The notes: a model not told the origin generated them from the sequence alone. DNA of 64,000 nt from Sphingobacterium daejeonense (GCF_901472535.1 NZ_LR590470.1:1612001-1676000); one strand, 5' to 3'. Shown: positions 29,167-40,652, counted from the stretch's first letter. Program-made: numbers and translations.

Positions 29167-32100
29167 TGTTGCCTCCTTCTTCTTCTTCGTTTTTAATAGC
29201 AGATTTATTTGGTTCAATTATTTGATTGTTCGTTGTATCTCTATTTGTTGTATCTCTTCTTGTAGAATCAATAGGATTTATTGTACTATCTTGATTCTTT
29301 AGCTCTTCCTGTTTTCTTTCTTGCTCTCTTTCTTCCATACGTTTTCTAAACTCAGGGCTATGGATCATTAAGCTGTCACGGATAACCATTCTTACCGAAT
29401 CGCGGTATACAGAATCTGTTTCCATCCTGTCAACATCAAATCTCCTTCTGAAACCACGGCTGTCAGTGTTATAATACTCCTGCAATGCTTTGGAATTCAT
29501 GAATAATTCTCTAAATCTATTATAGCTCATATTGATGATGAAACCTATACCGGTCTCTACAAATTGACCTTGTAAAGTAGCTTGATATTGGTTTTTACGG
29601 TAGACACGAGCAAAGTATCGACCATCTTTAGATAATTGATAATCAAGAGAAATGTCTCCAGCAATATTGGAAGCTTTTTCACCCGGACGTGTGTTACCTT
29701 CCACCTCAAAATTAGAACCGATGGTGATTTTTAACCTGTCATCGAACAGCATTTTGGAAATACCTACATTTAAATCTGTTCTGGTCTGAGCATTACCTGT
29801 CAGATAATCTTCCTCTGAATTTAAGTTGAAATCCAACTCAACTCCTTTGATAAGATCTGAAGCCAGGTTGTTTAACTGACCTGTCAAGAATGAACTTACT
29901 GTGCTTCTTACCATTGCCTCAGTACCTCCACCAGATAAACTTTCAAATGGATTTGCAGACATAAATCTTCCTAAAGCAATCAATGAGAAAACTTGTTTGT
30001 TCAATTCTGCTGGGTCTTCACGTAAATTTGAAAGCGCAATATTTACTTTACTTACTACATCTTGAGAAACAATTGCATTGTTTTCATCTAGATCGATATC
30101 AAAATTTATTTGAGGCTTGAATAACTCACCAGTAAGCTTTAATAGGACATTAAACGGAACACGTTGTTTATATAAGTTTTGGCTTTCCGAAGAAATTTGA
30201 TTTTGTACCAATTCTAAAGTCGCAAACTTTCCAGTATAAACTGCCGTGATATCCAACCTTGCATCCAAAGGATCGCCATTCCAAGTTATAGTACTTCCTT
30301 TTTGGAAACTAAAATCTTTTGAAATTGGACCAAATGAGAAAGTATAGTCACCTTTCTCTACGGTGAAAGTTCCTGACATTGTTATCTTATCGTTGGCATC
30401 AATACTTGTATTGATTTCAGCTATACCTTGGATATTCAATGCATCTTGAGTTCCTTCGTCTAAAATTACTTTAAACTTAGCATCTGGGTCTGTAGTTAAA
30501 TTCAAAGCTATGTCGTATCCTGATAGGGTGTTCGACACAGTAGTCATAGAATCTAACTGCGCAAATACGTTTGCCCTAGCCGTATCACTTCGATCAACAA
30601 ATTTTACCACACCTTCACGCTGTGCTACACCCGGATCTTCATTAGGAACTATAAAGTTGAAATCAGTATTGTCATTTGCCTTAACATTACCATCGATTCT
30701 TGGTTTATTTAAGTCACCAGTGATTCTTAAGTTTGAGGTAACATACATTTTTCCAAAGAAAAGGTCGTTATCCAATCGGGTAGAATTCATCACCTCAAAG
30801 TTGTCGGTGGTTAAATTCAGATTAAAAACAAAGTCTGTATAGGTTGTTGTTTTTATGGTACCATTTAACCTCGCAACATTGTTTTTAGAATCCACTAAAT
30901 TAAATTGTCTGAAAGTAATTCCTTGATCGTTGAAATAAATCTTTTGATTATCAACTTTCATATTGGAGTTTAACATCGAAGCATTTATGATAGCATCGTG
31001 GAATGTTAGTTCTCCATTTATCCGTGGGGCAGAGGTTGTGCCGGTGATTTTAAGAGTACCTTCTAAATCTCCCTGTGCGTCACGCAGATTCCCTAAACTG
31101 AATGCTTCGATTGTCTTCATCCGCATTGGATTCAGATTTAGAGTAGCATCAATTTGCATATCTCCCTCTGGTGGAGAAATTACATCACCCACTAAATGAA
31201 CATCATTTCCATTTTCCGTAATTCTAACATCGGCAGAGTAGGTGTTTTCCTTGATGTTATTAACTTTCAATGCGACATTACCAATGGTATCTGTACCAAA
31301 GAAAAATTTATCAATTGTTAGGTCTGAAACAAATACTGGTGTAGACTCAAATCTTGAAACAGTAGCATTTCCGTTTATTCCACCACCAAGTTTCAATGTT
31401 TCAGATTGCAGCATTTCAGTAATGGTTTCAATTCTAAAGTTGTTGAAGTTTAAATCAACAGGTGAATTGAACGTTGAATCTTGAGATTGAATCCTTAATT
31501 CTTGGCCATCATTGGACAAGATAAATCCAGAAGCTCGAACACCACGGTCTCCAAAACTGATTACATTATTAGGTTCAATATCCCAATCTTCATAATTCAA
31601 CATCAATCCGTCCTCTTTCAAGGAAATATTGTAACTATTATTAGCAACTTGCATTGTCGCTCCTAAATGATATTGCTCTTTATCTTCTTTATCCTTGATC
31701 CATAAACCAAAGTCCACATTGTTTTCAACGACACTACCACTCATAACTGTGTTTCGTAGTTCAATGTTATTTACCAATATATGGCCAATTAAAGCATTAT
31801 AGTACATTGTACTATCTGCAGTAATAATATCTAATCCGACATTCTCGATTTCTGTGCCTGCATAGGTAATTTTTTGGTGCTAGCAACTTGGCCATAAGAT
31901 TATGATCAGCACTATTGAAGGTACCATCGAGGGTAACATCTTGCATTTCTGTTAAATCCGGAAGAAAATTTCTGATAATTCTTGAATGATTTAATCGCGC
32001 AGAAAACTCAAACTGTTGCGGTGAATATTCATATTTGACATTTTGACCTGTAGGATTATAATATGTTTGAATAATATCCTGAATAGAAGATCCTAATTCA

Positions 32101-34475
32101 GTTAATTTATAATCACCAGTCAAATGGGCATTTAAAAACTCTGAGCTTAATAATATCGTATTTCTTCCAGTATCAGATTGCGCTGTTAAAGCAACGGTGT
32201 CCAAAGCATACAGATCTTTTTCATATGCTATAGATGAATTGGTGACATAAAGTGAACCGTTAAGATTGTCCAAATCCAAGGTTTCAAAATCTGCTATAAT
32301 CTTTCCATGATATCTCACATTCTGATCCATCAGCTTAAGATTTTTGAAATTAATGCTGTCGATCATCATTTCAGCATATAATTTTGGAAATTGTCCACGC
32401 ATATCTGCCTGGATATTGGCGTCTAAATCGATATTTGGGTCAGGGCTATGTAGGGTTCCTGCAATATCTCCGGATTTTGCTGTCAAATCAAATTCAATGT
32501 TTTTGTAACTATAACCCATTGCATCAAACTGATTCAGAGTTCCTACAACATCCGCGTCCATAGTTTTCGGATTCAAACCTGTACCATTCACCTGCGCTTG
32601 AGCTGAAACATAGCCTAAAACAGAATCTTGTTTTAAAAATTCACCTAAATTGAAATTATCTACAGTTACAAAGGCATTGTAAGTGGTGTCTCTGCCCATG
32701 TTTAATTTTCCATTAACTGTAGCATTACCTTGTTCAGTTATCAGCTTCATATTAGCATCAAAGCCCGTCATTCCTCCTTTGAACGTTCCTGCCAAGCTGA
32801 TATTTCTAGGTAATTGAATGCTGTCTGGCATCAATGAAGGTGCAATAAGTTGATTAAGATCATTTCTACCTGTCACCAATTTTTTCAGATCTAAATCAAT
32901 ATAGAGTTTATCCATGTCAGGCAACCCTTTGATGTGAGCTGTAGCTATAAGATGCGTATTGTTTAATGTCTTGAATTCAAACCTTGGGATTCGTAAATCA
33001 TTTAATTTACCCATTACACGACCATCTATGTAGAATTTTTTGGTCATTAATGGTTTCATTACTTCTTCTTTTTCTAAGTCTGGTGCTAAAAATCTAATAT
33101 CCTTCATGTCAATGTGACTTTTCTTGATATTCGCATTGATTGTCATTGCAGAAGGATTTTCGGAAACTGCATCCAAGGAAGGGTAGGAGATTTCAATCTC
33201 ATCCCGTATCAATGTATTCGGAGTCTCCAATAACAGGTCTTTAATGGTTGCACCTGTATTGGTATAAACAAAATCTCCTTTGAGCTGATTTAGTTTAAAG
33301 CCTGAATGGTCTGCAACAGTTAAACCCTTCAGGTTACCTGAAATGGAATCCGAAGAGTAATAAACATCATCCATTGCGCCAGCAAGGTCCGTAAGCTTAA
33401 GGTTAAAATAGTCAATTCCTTTTGTACGAGGTTGGTTATCATCCTTATACCAAACATTTGTGTTTTCAATGACGAGCTTATTTACCGAAACTTGCCAATT
33501 CATGGAAGTGGTCGTGGTATCTGCTTCGTCATCAAAAGTATGCTCCTGAGTAGTTTTGCCAAATAAAACCTCTGAATCAGAATCAGAAAGTTTTATTTCC
33601 TTCAATTTTACAATTTCTTTGTTTAAATCTATTTGTTCGACATTACCAGCTAAGTTTTTGATATCAAACTTAGTTTCCATGTTGATCGCTTTGTCGTGAT
33701 ATCGTACCAAAATATTCTTTAGATCCAATGTTTTGATATCGATATCTGGAAGTAAGCTAGTGGTTTCTACAGTGTTGTCAGTGATTCCGAAATCAGATGC
33801 TTTTACAGAATCTTGACCTGTAATGACCTGCCATTGGGTAATGCTGGCAGATAAGCCATCAATTTTTACATCCGGCATACCGAATGCCATATTATTAGTA
33901 AGGTCAAATTTGGTGACTCTAGTATTGAATTTATTTAAAGAGATATCAGCAGAGGTTCCTATGACATCATCTTTATATTTGAATTTTATATTTTCAAATA
34001 GTACTTTATCAATATCGAAAGTTAGAGCAGAAGTTGAGTCAGCAGTAGGAGTGCTTTCTTTTTCTGTTGCAAAGGCTGCTACGATGTAATCAAAATTGAA
34101 ACTACTGTCAGGGAGTTTACGGTTAATCTTGGCAGTAATTCCTTTCAACTCCAATTCATTGATCTCAACAGTATTTTTTAATAATTTAAGCATATTGATG
34201 TCAACCATCAACGATTCACCCGCTAATAAGGTATCTTTAGATTGATCAGCAAAGAAGACATTGTTTAATTCCAGCTTTTTTGGGAAATTAATATAAATAT
34301 GGCCAATATCAACTTGAGTTCCTAGTTTATTCTCAAGGTAATTCGAAACCTTTCCCACTACATAATTTTGTACTGAGGGTAAGCGAATTAAAAAAACTAA
34401 TAGTAAAAGTAATGCTATTATGGAACCAATTATCCACAAGACTGTTTTTAATACGATTCGACCAAATCTATTCAA
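29156..34475 (-). CDS. tamB: TamB translocation/assembly-module protein, one frameshift
   Basis: Two frames (34475-31812 and 31807-29156) rejoin into about 1772 residues when one A is removed from the A6 run near 31873; the repaired junction reads LAPKITYAGTEIENVGLD. Features are an N-terminal membrane helix (residues 8-30), a very long beta-helical AsmA/TamB region of short alternating strands with many LDGxFxxxD-like repeats, and the C-terminal DUF490/TamB domain (NFDIDLDENNAIVSQDVVSKVN onward). A Glu/Asn-rich tail follows. It bridges inner and outer membrane and works with TamL. Confidence 0.87.
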
Positions 34476-34926
34476 AGCCTGATATATATCCTTTAATAAT
34501 TATTAATGTATCCTTACTTAACACCTTTAGGCAACTTTTGTTTAAAAATAAATCAATTTAATTGCGGCATTATTTTCCTGCAAATATATACTTTGAAAAG
34601 GAAAAAACCCTTTATTTCTTTATTGACATACACCAAATTCAAGCAAGGAATGTGCCGCTTATTCTATTAATAATCAATTTGTTTACATTAACTATTTTGA
34701 TTTAGGTAAGTTGAAATTATTATTTATTATAATTTAAATATAATTGCACTATAGTTATTTAAATTTCTTTATATAAACATAGCTTAAACGCTACTTTTGA
34801 TACATTTGTAATATTTTTCAGGCCATCAAAACTAACTTCAGCAAATAATCACAAATTTTTATTTCAAAAGCCATTTTAAGGCTGAAAATTAGTATCTTAA
34901 ATTCCTCAATCAATCTAAATTATAAT
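34476..34926. other. AT-rich divergent promoter region
   Basis: About 450 bases between the divergent tamB and Dabb genes. A TAnnTTTG match (TACATTTG, 34801-34808, plus strand) could be the Dabb promoter, though its leader would be about 110 bases. No gene or repeat was seen. Confidence 0.4.
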
Positions 34927-35397
34927 ATGAATAGAAAAAACTTTATTACAAGTCTAATCGTAGGAGCGGGTACCGGAGCTTTCTTGAGTTCTTGTGCCAA
35001 TGAAAATTCCCAAAATAAATCTGATAATCAAACAACAAACAATGAAAATATGAGTAACACAGCAACACAAACTGATGAATTATCTACTGGCTTAATTTTG
35101 CACTCAGTTTATTTTTGGCTTAAAGAAGGTATAACTCCAGAAGAAGACAAGGATTTCTTGAACTTTTTCGAAGCATTAAAGACTATACCGTCTGTAAAAA
35201 CTTTGAAAGTTGGAAAACCTGCTCCTACACATCAAAGAGATGTCGTAGACAATTCATTTTCATACCTATTATTTGTGACATTTGAAAGCATGGATGATAT
35301 CAACAATTATGAAGTGCATCCGGATCACTTGGCTGCTATTGATAAATACAGTAAATATTGGACAAAAGTTCAGGTTAAGGACGCCATCTTAATTTAA
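34927..35397 (+). CDS. Dabb-family lipoprotein
   Basis: A 156-residue protein with an N-terminal signal combining a twin-charged start (MNRKNF) and a lipobox (FLSSC, Cys23). An Asn/Thr-rich linker follows, then a stress-responsive A/B-barrel (Dabb) domain from about residue 58 (LILHSVYFWLKEGITPEEDKDF ... HPDHLAAIDKY). Dabb domains form small dimeric alpha/beta barrels; function of the exported form is unknown. Own terminator. Confidence 0.75.
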   Translation: MNRKNFITSLIVGAGTGAFLSSCANENSQNKSDNQTTNNENMSNTATQTDELSTGLILHSVYFWLKEGITPEEDKDFLNFFEALKTIPSVKTLKVGKPAPTHQRDVVDNSFSYLLFVTFESMDDINNYEVHPDHLAAIDKYSKYWTKVQVKDAILI

Positions 35398-35404
35398 GAA
35401 AATA

Positions 35405-35436
35405 AAAGAAGCCCCAGCATATGCTGGGGCTTCTTT
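35405..35436. terminator. Perfect palindromic terminator
   Basis: A 32-base perfect palindrome (35405-35420 with 35421-35436) rich in GC at its centre, with A/T-rich flanks. It sits between the Dabb gene and the convergent DUF4342-like gene and can serve both. Confidence 0.85.
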
Positions 35437-35457
35437 GTTCAGTAAAAAATCTAGAAA

Positions 35458-35772
35458 TTAGTGTACTTCAATATCAGTACTTTGAGTGTTTTCTTCAGTT
35501 TTTGGAGCTTCTTCACCTTCATTTTCGGCAGTTTTGTCTGTGCGTTCTACAGTGATTTTACATTCTGTAAGCAAAGCAGCTAAAGCGCCAACGGCAGCAA
35601 AAATTGGAGCTAAGACTACTCCGATCACTCCTAGGGTTACTGGAAAGCTCATGATATCTTTCCCGTGTTTATCAGAAATGCTGATCTTCGTAACGTTTCC
35701 TTCAGCAATTAATTCTTTGATTCTTTTTAATAAGTTCTCTCCTGTTACCGAGAATGTTTCTTTAATTGACAT
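35458..35772 (-). CDS. DUF4342-like small membrane-associated protein
   Basis: A 104-residue protein. The N-terminal half (FSVTGENLLKRIKELIAEGNVTKISISDKHGKDIMSFPVT) matches the pattern of DUF4342, a helix followed by a short strand region. A hydrophobic segment (about residues 46-67) follows, and the tail is Glu/Thr-rich and acidic. Function unknown. Monocistronic. Confidence 0.65.
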   Translation of the reverse strand: MSIKETFSVTGENLLKRIKELIAEGNVTKISISDKHGKDIMSFPVTLGVIGVVLAPIFAAVGALAALLTECKITVERTDKTAENEGEEAPKTEENTQSTDIEVH

Positions 35773-35933
35773 AGTTGTTTGTTTTTATTTGATATACAAT
35801 TTGTTGCACTCCGTTAATCTTTATATTCAAAGATAATACTTGTATCATGCTAACAAGTATAAGATTAGGTCAATCAATATAAATTTTCGGTAATTACCTC
35901 CAAAATATCGGTGAAACTCATCTTAACAGATCT

Positions 35934-36724
35934 TTATTTTATGAGCTCCTGCATAATGACCACTAATCCCATGATTAAAACAAACCAACCAAAAGCAGGT
36001 TTTAATTTTTTACCATCAATTTTTTGGCTCATTCTTGCTCCTATTAGTATTCCAACTATGGCAATCACGGATATTGTAAGTAGAAAGTGCCAGTCTATTA
36101 ACTGTAGATCCAAATTCCCAATAAACCCGAATAAAGAATTACAAGCAATTATAACTAAAGAAGTCCCTACGGCATTTCGCATGCTCATGTGATTAAAATA
36201 ATCAAGGCAGGAATAATTAAAAAGCCGCCACCAGCGCCAAACTAATCCGCTGATTAAACCGACAGAAGATCCCTTGAACGATCAAGGAGAAAATATTCCC
36301 CTTACTGTTTTTATTTACCTTTTCACCAGCTTTACCCTTAATCATTTTATATGCCGCGAATACCATCAAGACAGCAAATAATAACATGATCGCTTGATTC
36401 TTGTTAAATTCCCAGCCGCTAGTTAGCATGAAAGTTTCAGGAATTAGGTCCAATAGGTAATGCCTTGTCAGAAATACAGTGATAATAGAAGGCAATCCAA
36501 AATATAATGCGGTTTGAAAATCTATGGATTTAGATTTTAAATAAGGTAAAGCACCTACTGAGGAGGTTGTTCCAACAATAAATAAAGAATATGTGGTAGC
36601 CATTAGTGGTTCAACATGAAATAAATATACAAGAACTGGCACAGTTAAAATGCTCCCACCTCCACCTATTAATCCCCAATGATATACCAATTGCAATTGC
36701 TGAAAGATATCCAAATATTTCCAT
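35934..36724 (-). pseudogene. TauE/SafE-family sulfur-compound permease, several frameshifts
   Basis: A complete permease of about 260 residues can be read only by changing frame about four times: an extra G near 36693, extra bases near 36262 and 36246, and a compensating change near 36200. The pieces are MEIFGYLSAIAIGISLG, LIGGGGSILTVPVLVYLF, GLISGLVGAGGGFLIIPAL and MSMRNAVGTSLVIIACNSL. TauE/SafE proteins export sulfite or related anions. It is divergent from the YeeE genes and belongs to the same sulfur cluster. Whether it is decayed or poorly sequenced is open. Confidence 0.7.
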
Positions 36725-36885
36725 TCCTAAATTTTCTTTATAAAAAGGTGAAGGAAAGAATATCCAGAGTTGGTCACTTTAGTTACAGAACTCATTCTCA
36801 TTTAGTTTGTTCAATTTTTGGTAACATTGGTTACTGTTAACGATATCTAATCACTTTATCTTTGTTTCAATAAATTATTTAAGAT

Positions 36886-37437
36886 ATGGAGTTAATTATG
36901 GGGCCGTGGCCTTGGTATGTTGGAGGAGGCATTGTTGCCCTTGTTATGATTGCCTTAATTTTATTAGGTAGGAGTTTTGGATTTTCTTCCAATTTTAGAA
37001 ATATCTGTTCGGCATTGGGAGCAGGTAATACCTGTAGTTTCTTTGACTTTGATTGGCGAAAACAGAAATGGAATCTGCTTTTTTTAGTAGGAGCTGTTAT
37101 TGGCGGGTTTTTATCAGCACATTTCTTGTCAAACAATCAAGTGCCTCAAATTTCAGCAGCAACCATAGCAAAGTTGAATGAGCTAGGATTTGAGAGTGCA
37201 GGCAAAGAATATGTGCCATCAGAAATATTTAAAACGATGAATCTCAAAAAATATAATACTGTTATCAGTAGGGGGGCTTTTGATTGGTTTTGGTACACGT
37301 TACGCTGGTGGATGTACATCAGGACATGCAATTTCAGGGTTGAGTGACTTACAATTACCTTCATTAATTGCAGTTATAGGATTTTTTATTGGTGGACTGG
37401 CTTAATGGTTCATGTGTTTTTCCCTTTTATATTTTAA
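36886..37437 (+). pseudogene. YeeE/YedE-family transporter, first half, frameshifted
   Basis: The frame is normal up to MNLK (about residue 121). One A must then be dropped from the A6 run near 37247 to read [24 protein letters not shown] second change near 37402 is needed to read MVHVFFPFIF to the stop at 37437. The [12 protein letters not shown] motif, with its conserved Cys, is the hallmark of YeeE/YedE proteins, which take up thiosulfate or related sulfur species. The intact protein would be about 183 residues, with the partner half directly downstream. Confidence 0.72.
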
Positions 37438-37440
37438 GAC

Positions 37441-37860
37441 ATGAGAAAAATTAGTATATATATTATTGGGGCGTTGTATTTGGGATGGCTAATGTATAAA
37501 GGCAGAAGCAGCGTCGTGGTTTAGGATTTATGAGATGTTTAATTTCCAGTCATTTCATATGTATGGATTTATGGGACAGCATTGTTAATAGGATTACCTG
37601 CAGTTCAATATTTAAAAACGTAAAAAAATCAAAGGACATTGATGGTAACCAGATCGTCATACCTCCTAAAGCTAAATCAATTCCGCGATATTTTGATAGG
37701 TGGTATACTTTTTGGATTAGGCTGGCCCTTAATTGGTGCTTGTCCAGGACCAATCTTTGTTTTGATTGGAGCAGGAGTATATCCTATGTTGATCGTTGCA
37801 GGATTCGCTATCCTAGGAACATACTTATATGGATTGGTAAAAGATAAATTGCCTCATTAA
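37441..37860 (+). pseudogene. YeeE/YedE-family transporter, second half, frameshifted
   Basis: Begins MRKISIYIIGALY at 37441, then needs several frame changes (near 37480, 37505, 37570 and 37690). After these come the segments [26 protein letters not shown] and [22 protein letters not shown]. The ACPGP motif with its Cys is the counterpart of the first half's signature. Intact length would be about 137 residues. Three bases separate it from the first half. The density of indels is higher than elsewhere in the window. Confidence 0.7.
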
Positions 37861-37934
37861 TAGTATGATGTGTAACAAAAGTAGCGGAATTATATGGATT
37901 AGTGGATTAGCTTTGTTATATTAAACCAGTTGTT

Positions 37935-38244
37935 ATGATTAAAATATTATCATTGCCTGAGTATAAAGCTCAGATAGAAATGCCAGATGTTCAACTTCTA
38001 GATGTTAGAACAGAAATGGAATATGAGTTGGGGAAGATTAAAGATGCCCAACTTATCAATGTTCAGTCCTCCTGATTTCGAGGAACTAGCAAAGCAATCA
38101 TTAAACTTTCAAAAACCTATTTATCTATATTGTAGAGCTGGTATAAGATCTCAATTGGCAGCGAATATATTGAAAGGATTAGGAGCAAGTGAAGTTTATG
38201 ACCTACAAGGAGGATACCTTAATTGGGTACAGAACGAGAAATAA
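37935..38244 (+). pseudogene. Rhodanese-like sulfurtransferase, one frameshift
   Basis: A single-domain rhodanese of about 103 residues: MIKILSLPEYKAQ, LLDVRTEMEYELGKIKDAQLINV, then a frame change near 38060 into FSPPDFEELAKQ and the active-site loop YCRAGIRSQ (catalytic Cys). It would move sulfane sulfur between small thiols or proteins. It lies between the YeeE genes and the persulfide dioxygenase fusion, supporting a joint role in thiosulfate/sulfide metabolism. Confidence 0.75.
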
Positions 38245-38286
38245 AAGACATTAACTAATTAGAAATTAATACATAAAAAATAAACT

Positions 38287-39666
38287 ATGTTTTTTCAACA
38301 AGTATATGATAAAACTTTAGCCCAGGCCAGCTACTTTATAGGTTGCCAGGCGAAAAATGTAGCGATTGTAATCGATGCAAAAAGAGATATTGACACTTAT
38401 TTGGAGATTGCAAAGCAGAACAACATGAAAATAACTCATGTTGCAGAAACACATATTCATGCTGATTTCTTAGCGGGTTCACGAGAACTCGTAGAGGTCA
38501 CAGGCGCTGACTTGTACCTTTCAGATGAAGGTGGTGAAAACTGGCAATATGAATTTCCACATATCGGCTTAAAGGAAGGAGATAAAATAGAGGTCGGCAA
38601 TCTATCTCTAGAAGTGATACATACACCAGGGCATACGCCTGAAAGTATCAGTTTTGTTTTAAGAGATCATCCAGCTTCTAATGAGCCTGTTATGATTTTT
38701 ACAGGTGATTTTGTTTTCGTTGGTGATATTGGTAGGCCCGATCTTTTGGAGGAAGCAGCTGGTATGGTCGGAACTAAGGAGATCGGTGCAGAACAAATGT
38801 TTGAGTCATTGAAAAAATTCGCTGCATTGCCAGATTATGTTCAGGTTTGGCCGGGTCATGGTGCAGGTTCAACATGTGGTAAAGCTTTAGGAGCCGTTCC
38901 TAGCAGTACAGTAGGATATGAAAAAATCAGAAATTGGGCCTTCCAGTTTGGTGATGATTATGAAGGATTTAAAAACTACCTTTTAAGTGATCAACCTGAA
39001 GCTCCAGTTTATTTCGCAATGATGAAGAAACTGAATAAAATAGACCGTCCATTGTTGGTGGAAGTTCCTCAACACCCAACATTATCTTTGGATAATATTG
39101 CTAACAGAAATGACCTTACATTAATAGATACGCGTCATAAATCAGAATTCGCAAAAGGACATCTTAAAGGTTCTATCAATATTCAGAATAATAACTCACT
39201 CGCAAATTGGGCTGGCTGGATGATTCGCTATGATGAAAACCTGGTATTAATAACTGATGATGGAAATCAAGAAGAAATTACTCGCAAATTAATGCGAATT
39301 GGATTGGATAATATCAAAGGTTTTATAACCAATATAGATGACGCTGAATTAGAAAAGACGAAAATAGTAGATGCTGATGAAGTGGAGTCTATGAAAGAGG
39401 ATGAAGATACGGTCTTATTGGATGTTCGTGGTAAATCTGAATTTAAAGCAGAACATATACCTGGAGCGGATCATAGATTTGTCGGATCATTCAGAAAATC
39501 ATTACCTAATGATATTAAAGATAAAAAAATCATAATCCAATGTCAATCTGGAGACCGGGCAACTATAGCAGCCTCGTATCTTGAAAAAAATGGATTTGAC
39601 AAAGTATATAACTACGCTGGTAGTTTCTTAGATTGGAAAAAACAAGGTAAAGAAACTACTAAATAG
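38287..39666 (+). CDS. CstB-like persulfide dioxygenase-rhodanese fusion
   Basis: A 459-residue protein. The N-terminal metallo-beta-lactamase domain has THIHAD (residues 55-60), HTPGHTPES and GDFVFVGDIGRPDLL, the ETHE1-type persulfide dioxygenase signature. Two rhodanese domains follow: the first (about 265-350) lacks a catalytic Cys, the second (about 362-455) has CQSGDR with Cys419. This order matches CstB-type multidomain sulfurtransferases, which oxidise low-molecular-weight persulfides and make thiosulfate. Intact here, unlike the genes upstream. Confidence 0.85.
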   Translation: MFFQQVYDKTLAQASYFIGCQAKNVAIVIDAKRDIDTYLEIAKQNNMKITHVAETHIHADFLAGSRELVEVTGADLYLSDEGGENWQYEFPHIGLKEGDKIEVGNLSLEVIHTPGHTPESISFVLRDHPASNEPVMIFTGDFVFVGDIGRPDLLEEAAGMVGTKEIGAEQMFESLKKFAALPDYVQVWPGHGAGSTCGKALGAVPSSTVGYEKIRNWAFQFGDDYEGFKNYLLSDQPEAPVYFAMMKKLNKIDRPLLVEVPQHPTLSLDNIANRNDLTLIDTRHKSEFAKGHLKGSINIQNNNSLANWAGWMIRYDENLVLITDDGNQEEITRKLMRIGLDNIKGFITNIDDAELEKTKIVDADEVESMKEDEDTVLLDVRGKSEFKAEHIPGADHRFVGSFRKSLPNDIKDKKIIIQCQSGDRATIAASYLEKNGFDKVYNYAGSFLDWKKQGKETTK

Positions 39667-39677
39667 TATATTTGAGT

Positions 39678-40304
39678 ATGAGTCTGATCGAGGATGCTTA
39701 TATAGGAATATTAGAACCCGCCTTAATTGAGGAAATTAAGGCGGTTGCTACTTTAAGAACATTCCAAAGTGGTGAAACTATAATGGATATTGGGCAATAT
39801 ATTCGTGCAATGCCTTTATTATTGTCTGGAGCAATTAAAATTATGCGTGAGGACGAAAAAGAAGGCGAATTGTTGCTGTATTATCTTGAAAAGGGAGAGA
39901 CCTGCACCATGTCAATTGCCTGTTGCATAGGTAATAAGAAAAGCGAAATTAGAGCGCAAGCTGAAATGGAAACTACTGTAGCAATGATTCCTAACCAATA
40001 TTTAAATGAATGGCTCGCGAAATATGGCTCTTGGAGGAGCTTTATTCTCAACAGTTATTCATCTAGAATGAATGAAATGCTGGGTGCTATAGATAACCTT
40101 GCATTTTCAAAAATGGAAGATAGAATTCTGAATTATCTAAAAGAAAAAGTCAGACTTACAGATGATAGAATTCTAACTGTTACACATCAAGATATTGCTT
40201 TGGACTTGAATACTTCAAGAGTAGTAGTTTCTAGGATATTAAAGAAACTGGAAAACGAAGATAAAATTGTTCTTTTGAGAAATGAAATTAGGGTGTTGAT
40301 ATAA
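39678..40304 (+). CDS. Crp/Fnr-family regulator with a cysteine cluster
   Basis: Start chosen at ATG 39678 (MSLIEDAYIG); a TTG two codons upstream is in frame. About 208 residues: a cyclic-nucleotide-binding-type domain, a Cys-containing motif CTMSIACC (about residues 76-83), a dimer helix, and a C-terminal winged helix (TVTHQDIALDLNTSRVVVSRILKKLE). The three cysteines in the sensory domain suggest thiol/persulfide sensing rather than cAMP binding. Twelve bases separate it from the persulfide dioxygenase gene, so it likely controls the sulfur cluster. Confidence 0.78.
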   Translation: MSLIEDAYIGILEPALIEEIKAVATLRTFQSGETIMDIGQYIRAMPLLLSGAIKIMREDEKEGELLLYYLEKGETCTMSIACCIGNKKSEIRAQAEMETTVAMIPNQYLNEWLAKYGSWRSFILNSYSSRMNEMLGAIDNLAFSKMEDRILNYLKEKVRLTDDRILTVTHQDIALDLNTSRVVVSRILKKLENEDKIVLLRNEIRVLI

Positions 40305-40587
40305 AAGACAATAGAAGCCCAAATTGATAGTATGAAATATTTTTGTGTTTAAAAACCTTCTTCAAGGTTGCAATAGCCTTTGATCGAGAGAAATAAACAT
40401 TACTGCTTGTTGTACCTAATTCAGCACATATTTCTTCTGTATTTTTCCCTTCTAAAACAGATAGTTGGAAAATTTGACCTTGTTGTTTAGGCAATTTCTC
40501 AATCTCAATAACTATCAACTCTATTAATTCTGTGTAGATAATTTTGTTTAAAATATTAAAATCGCAAAATCCAGTTGACCCAAATTT
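40288..40587 (-). pseudogene. ECF sigma factor, C-terminal fragment (region 4 only)
   Basis: Frame open from 40587 leftward, about 99 residues, without its own ATG. Region 4 is clear: IEKLPKQQGQIFQLSVLEGKNTEEI, then the helix-turn-helix ELGTTSSNVYFSRSKAIATLKK. Region 2 and the N-terminus are missing, and an in-frame TGA sits at 40588-40590. Phage-type sequence begins within about 60 bases. Likely interpretation: the gene was cut by integration of the prophage. Its end overlaps the Crp/Fnr gene by 17 bases. Confidence 0.7.
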
Positions 40588-40624
40588 TCAAGATTTTATA
40601 AAAACGAGATGTGCCAATTTTAAA

Positions 40625-40632
40625 TATATTTG
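40625..40632 (+). promoter_or_regulatory. TAnnTTTG promoter box of the first prophage gene
   Basis: TATATTTG, a perfect match to the Bacteroidota -7 element, 20 bases before the ATG at 40653. The -33 element is weak. Confidence 0.5.
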
Positions 40633-40652
40633 TTAGATCAAATAAATATATC

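Noticed and set aside
35486..35836. Plus-strand ORF opposite the DUF4342-like gene
   Set aside because: Shadow of the minus-strand gene; low-complexity Ser/Thr-rich translation without start context.
40610..40615. TGTGCC as exact Mu-like left end
   Set aside because: The dinucleotide fits transposable phages, but without the right end or a target duplication the position cannot be supported.
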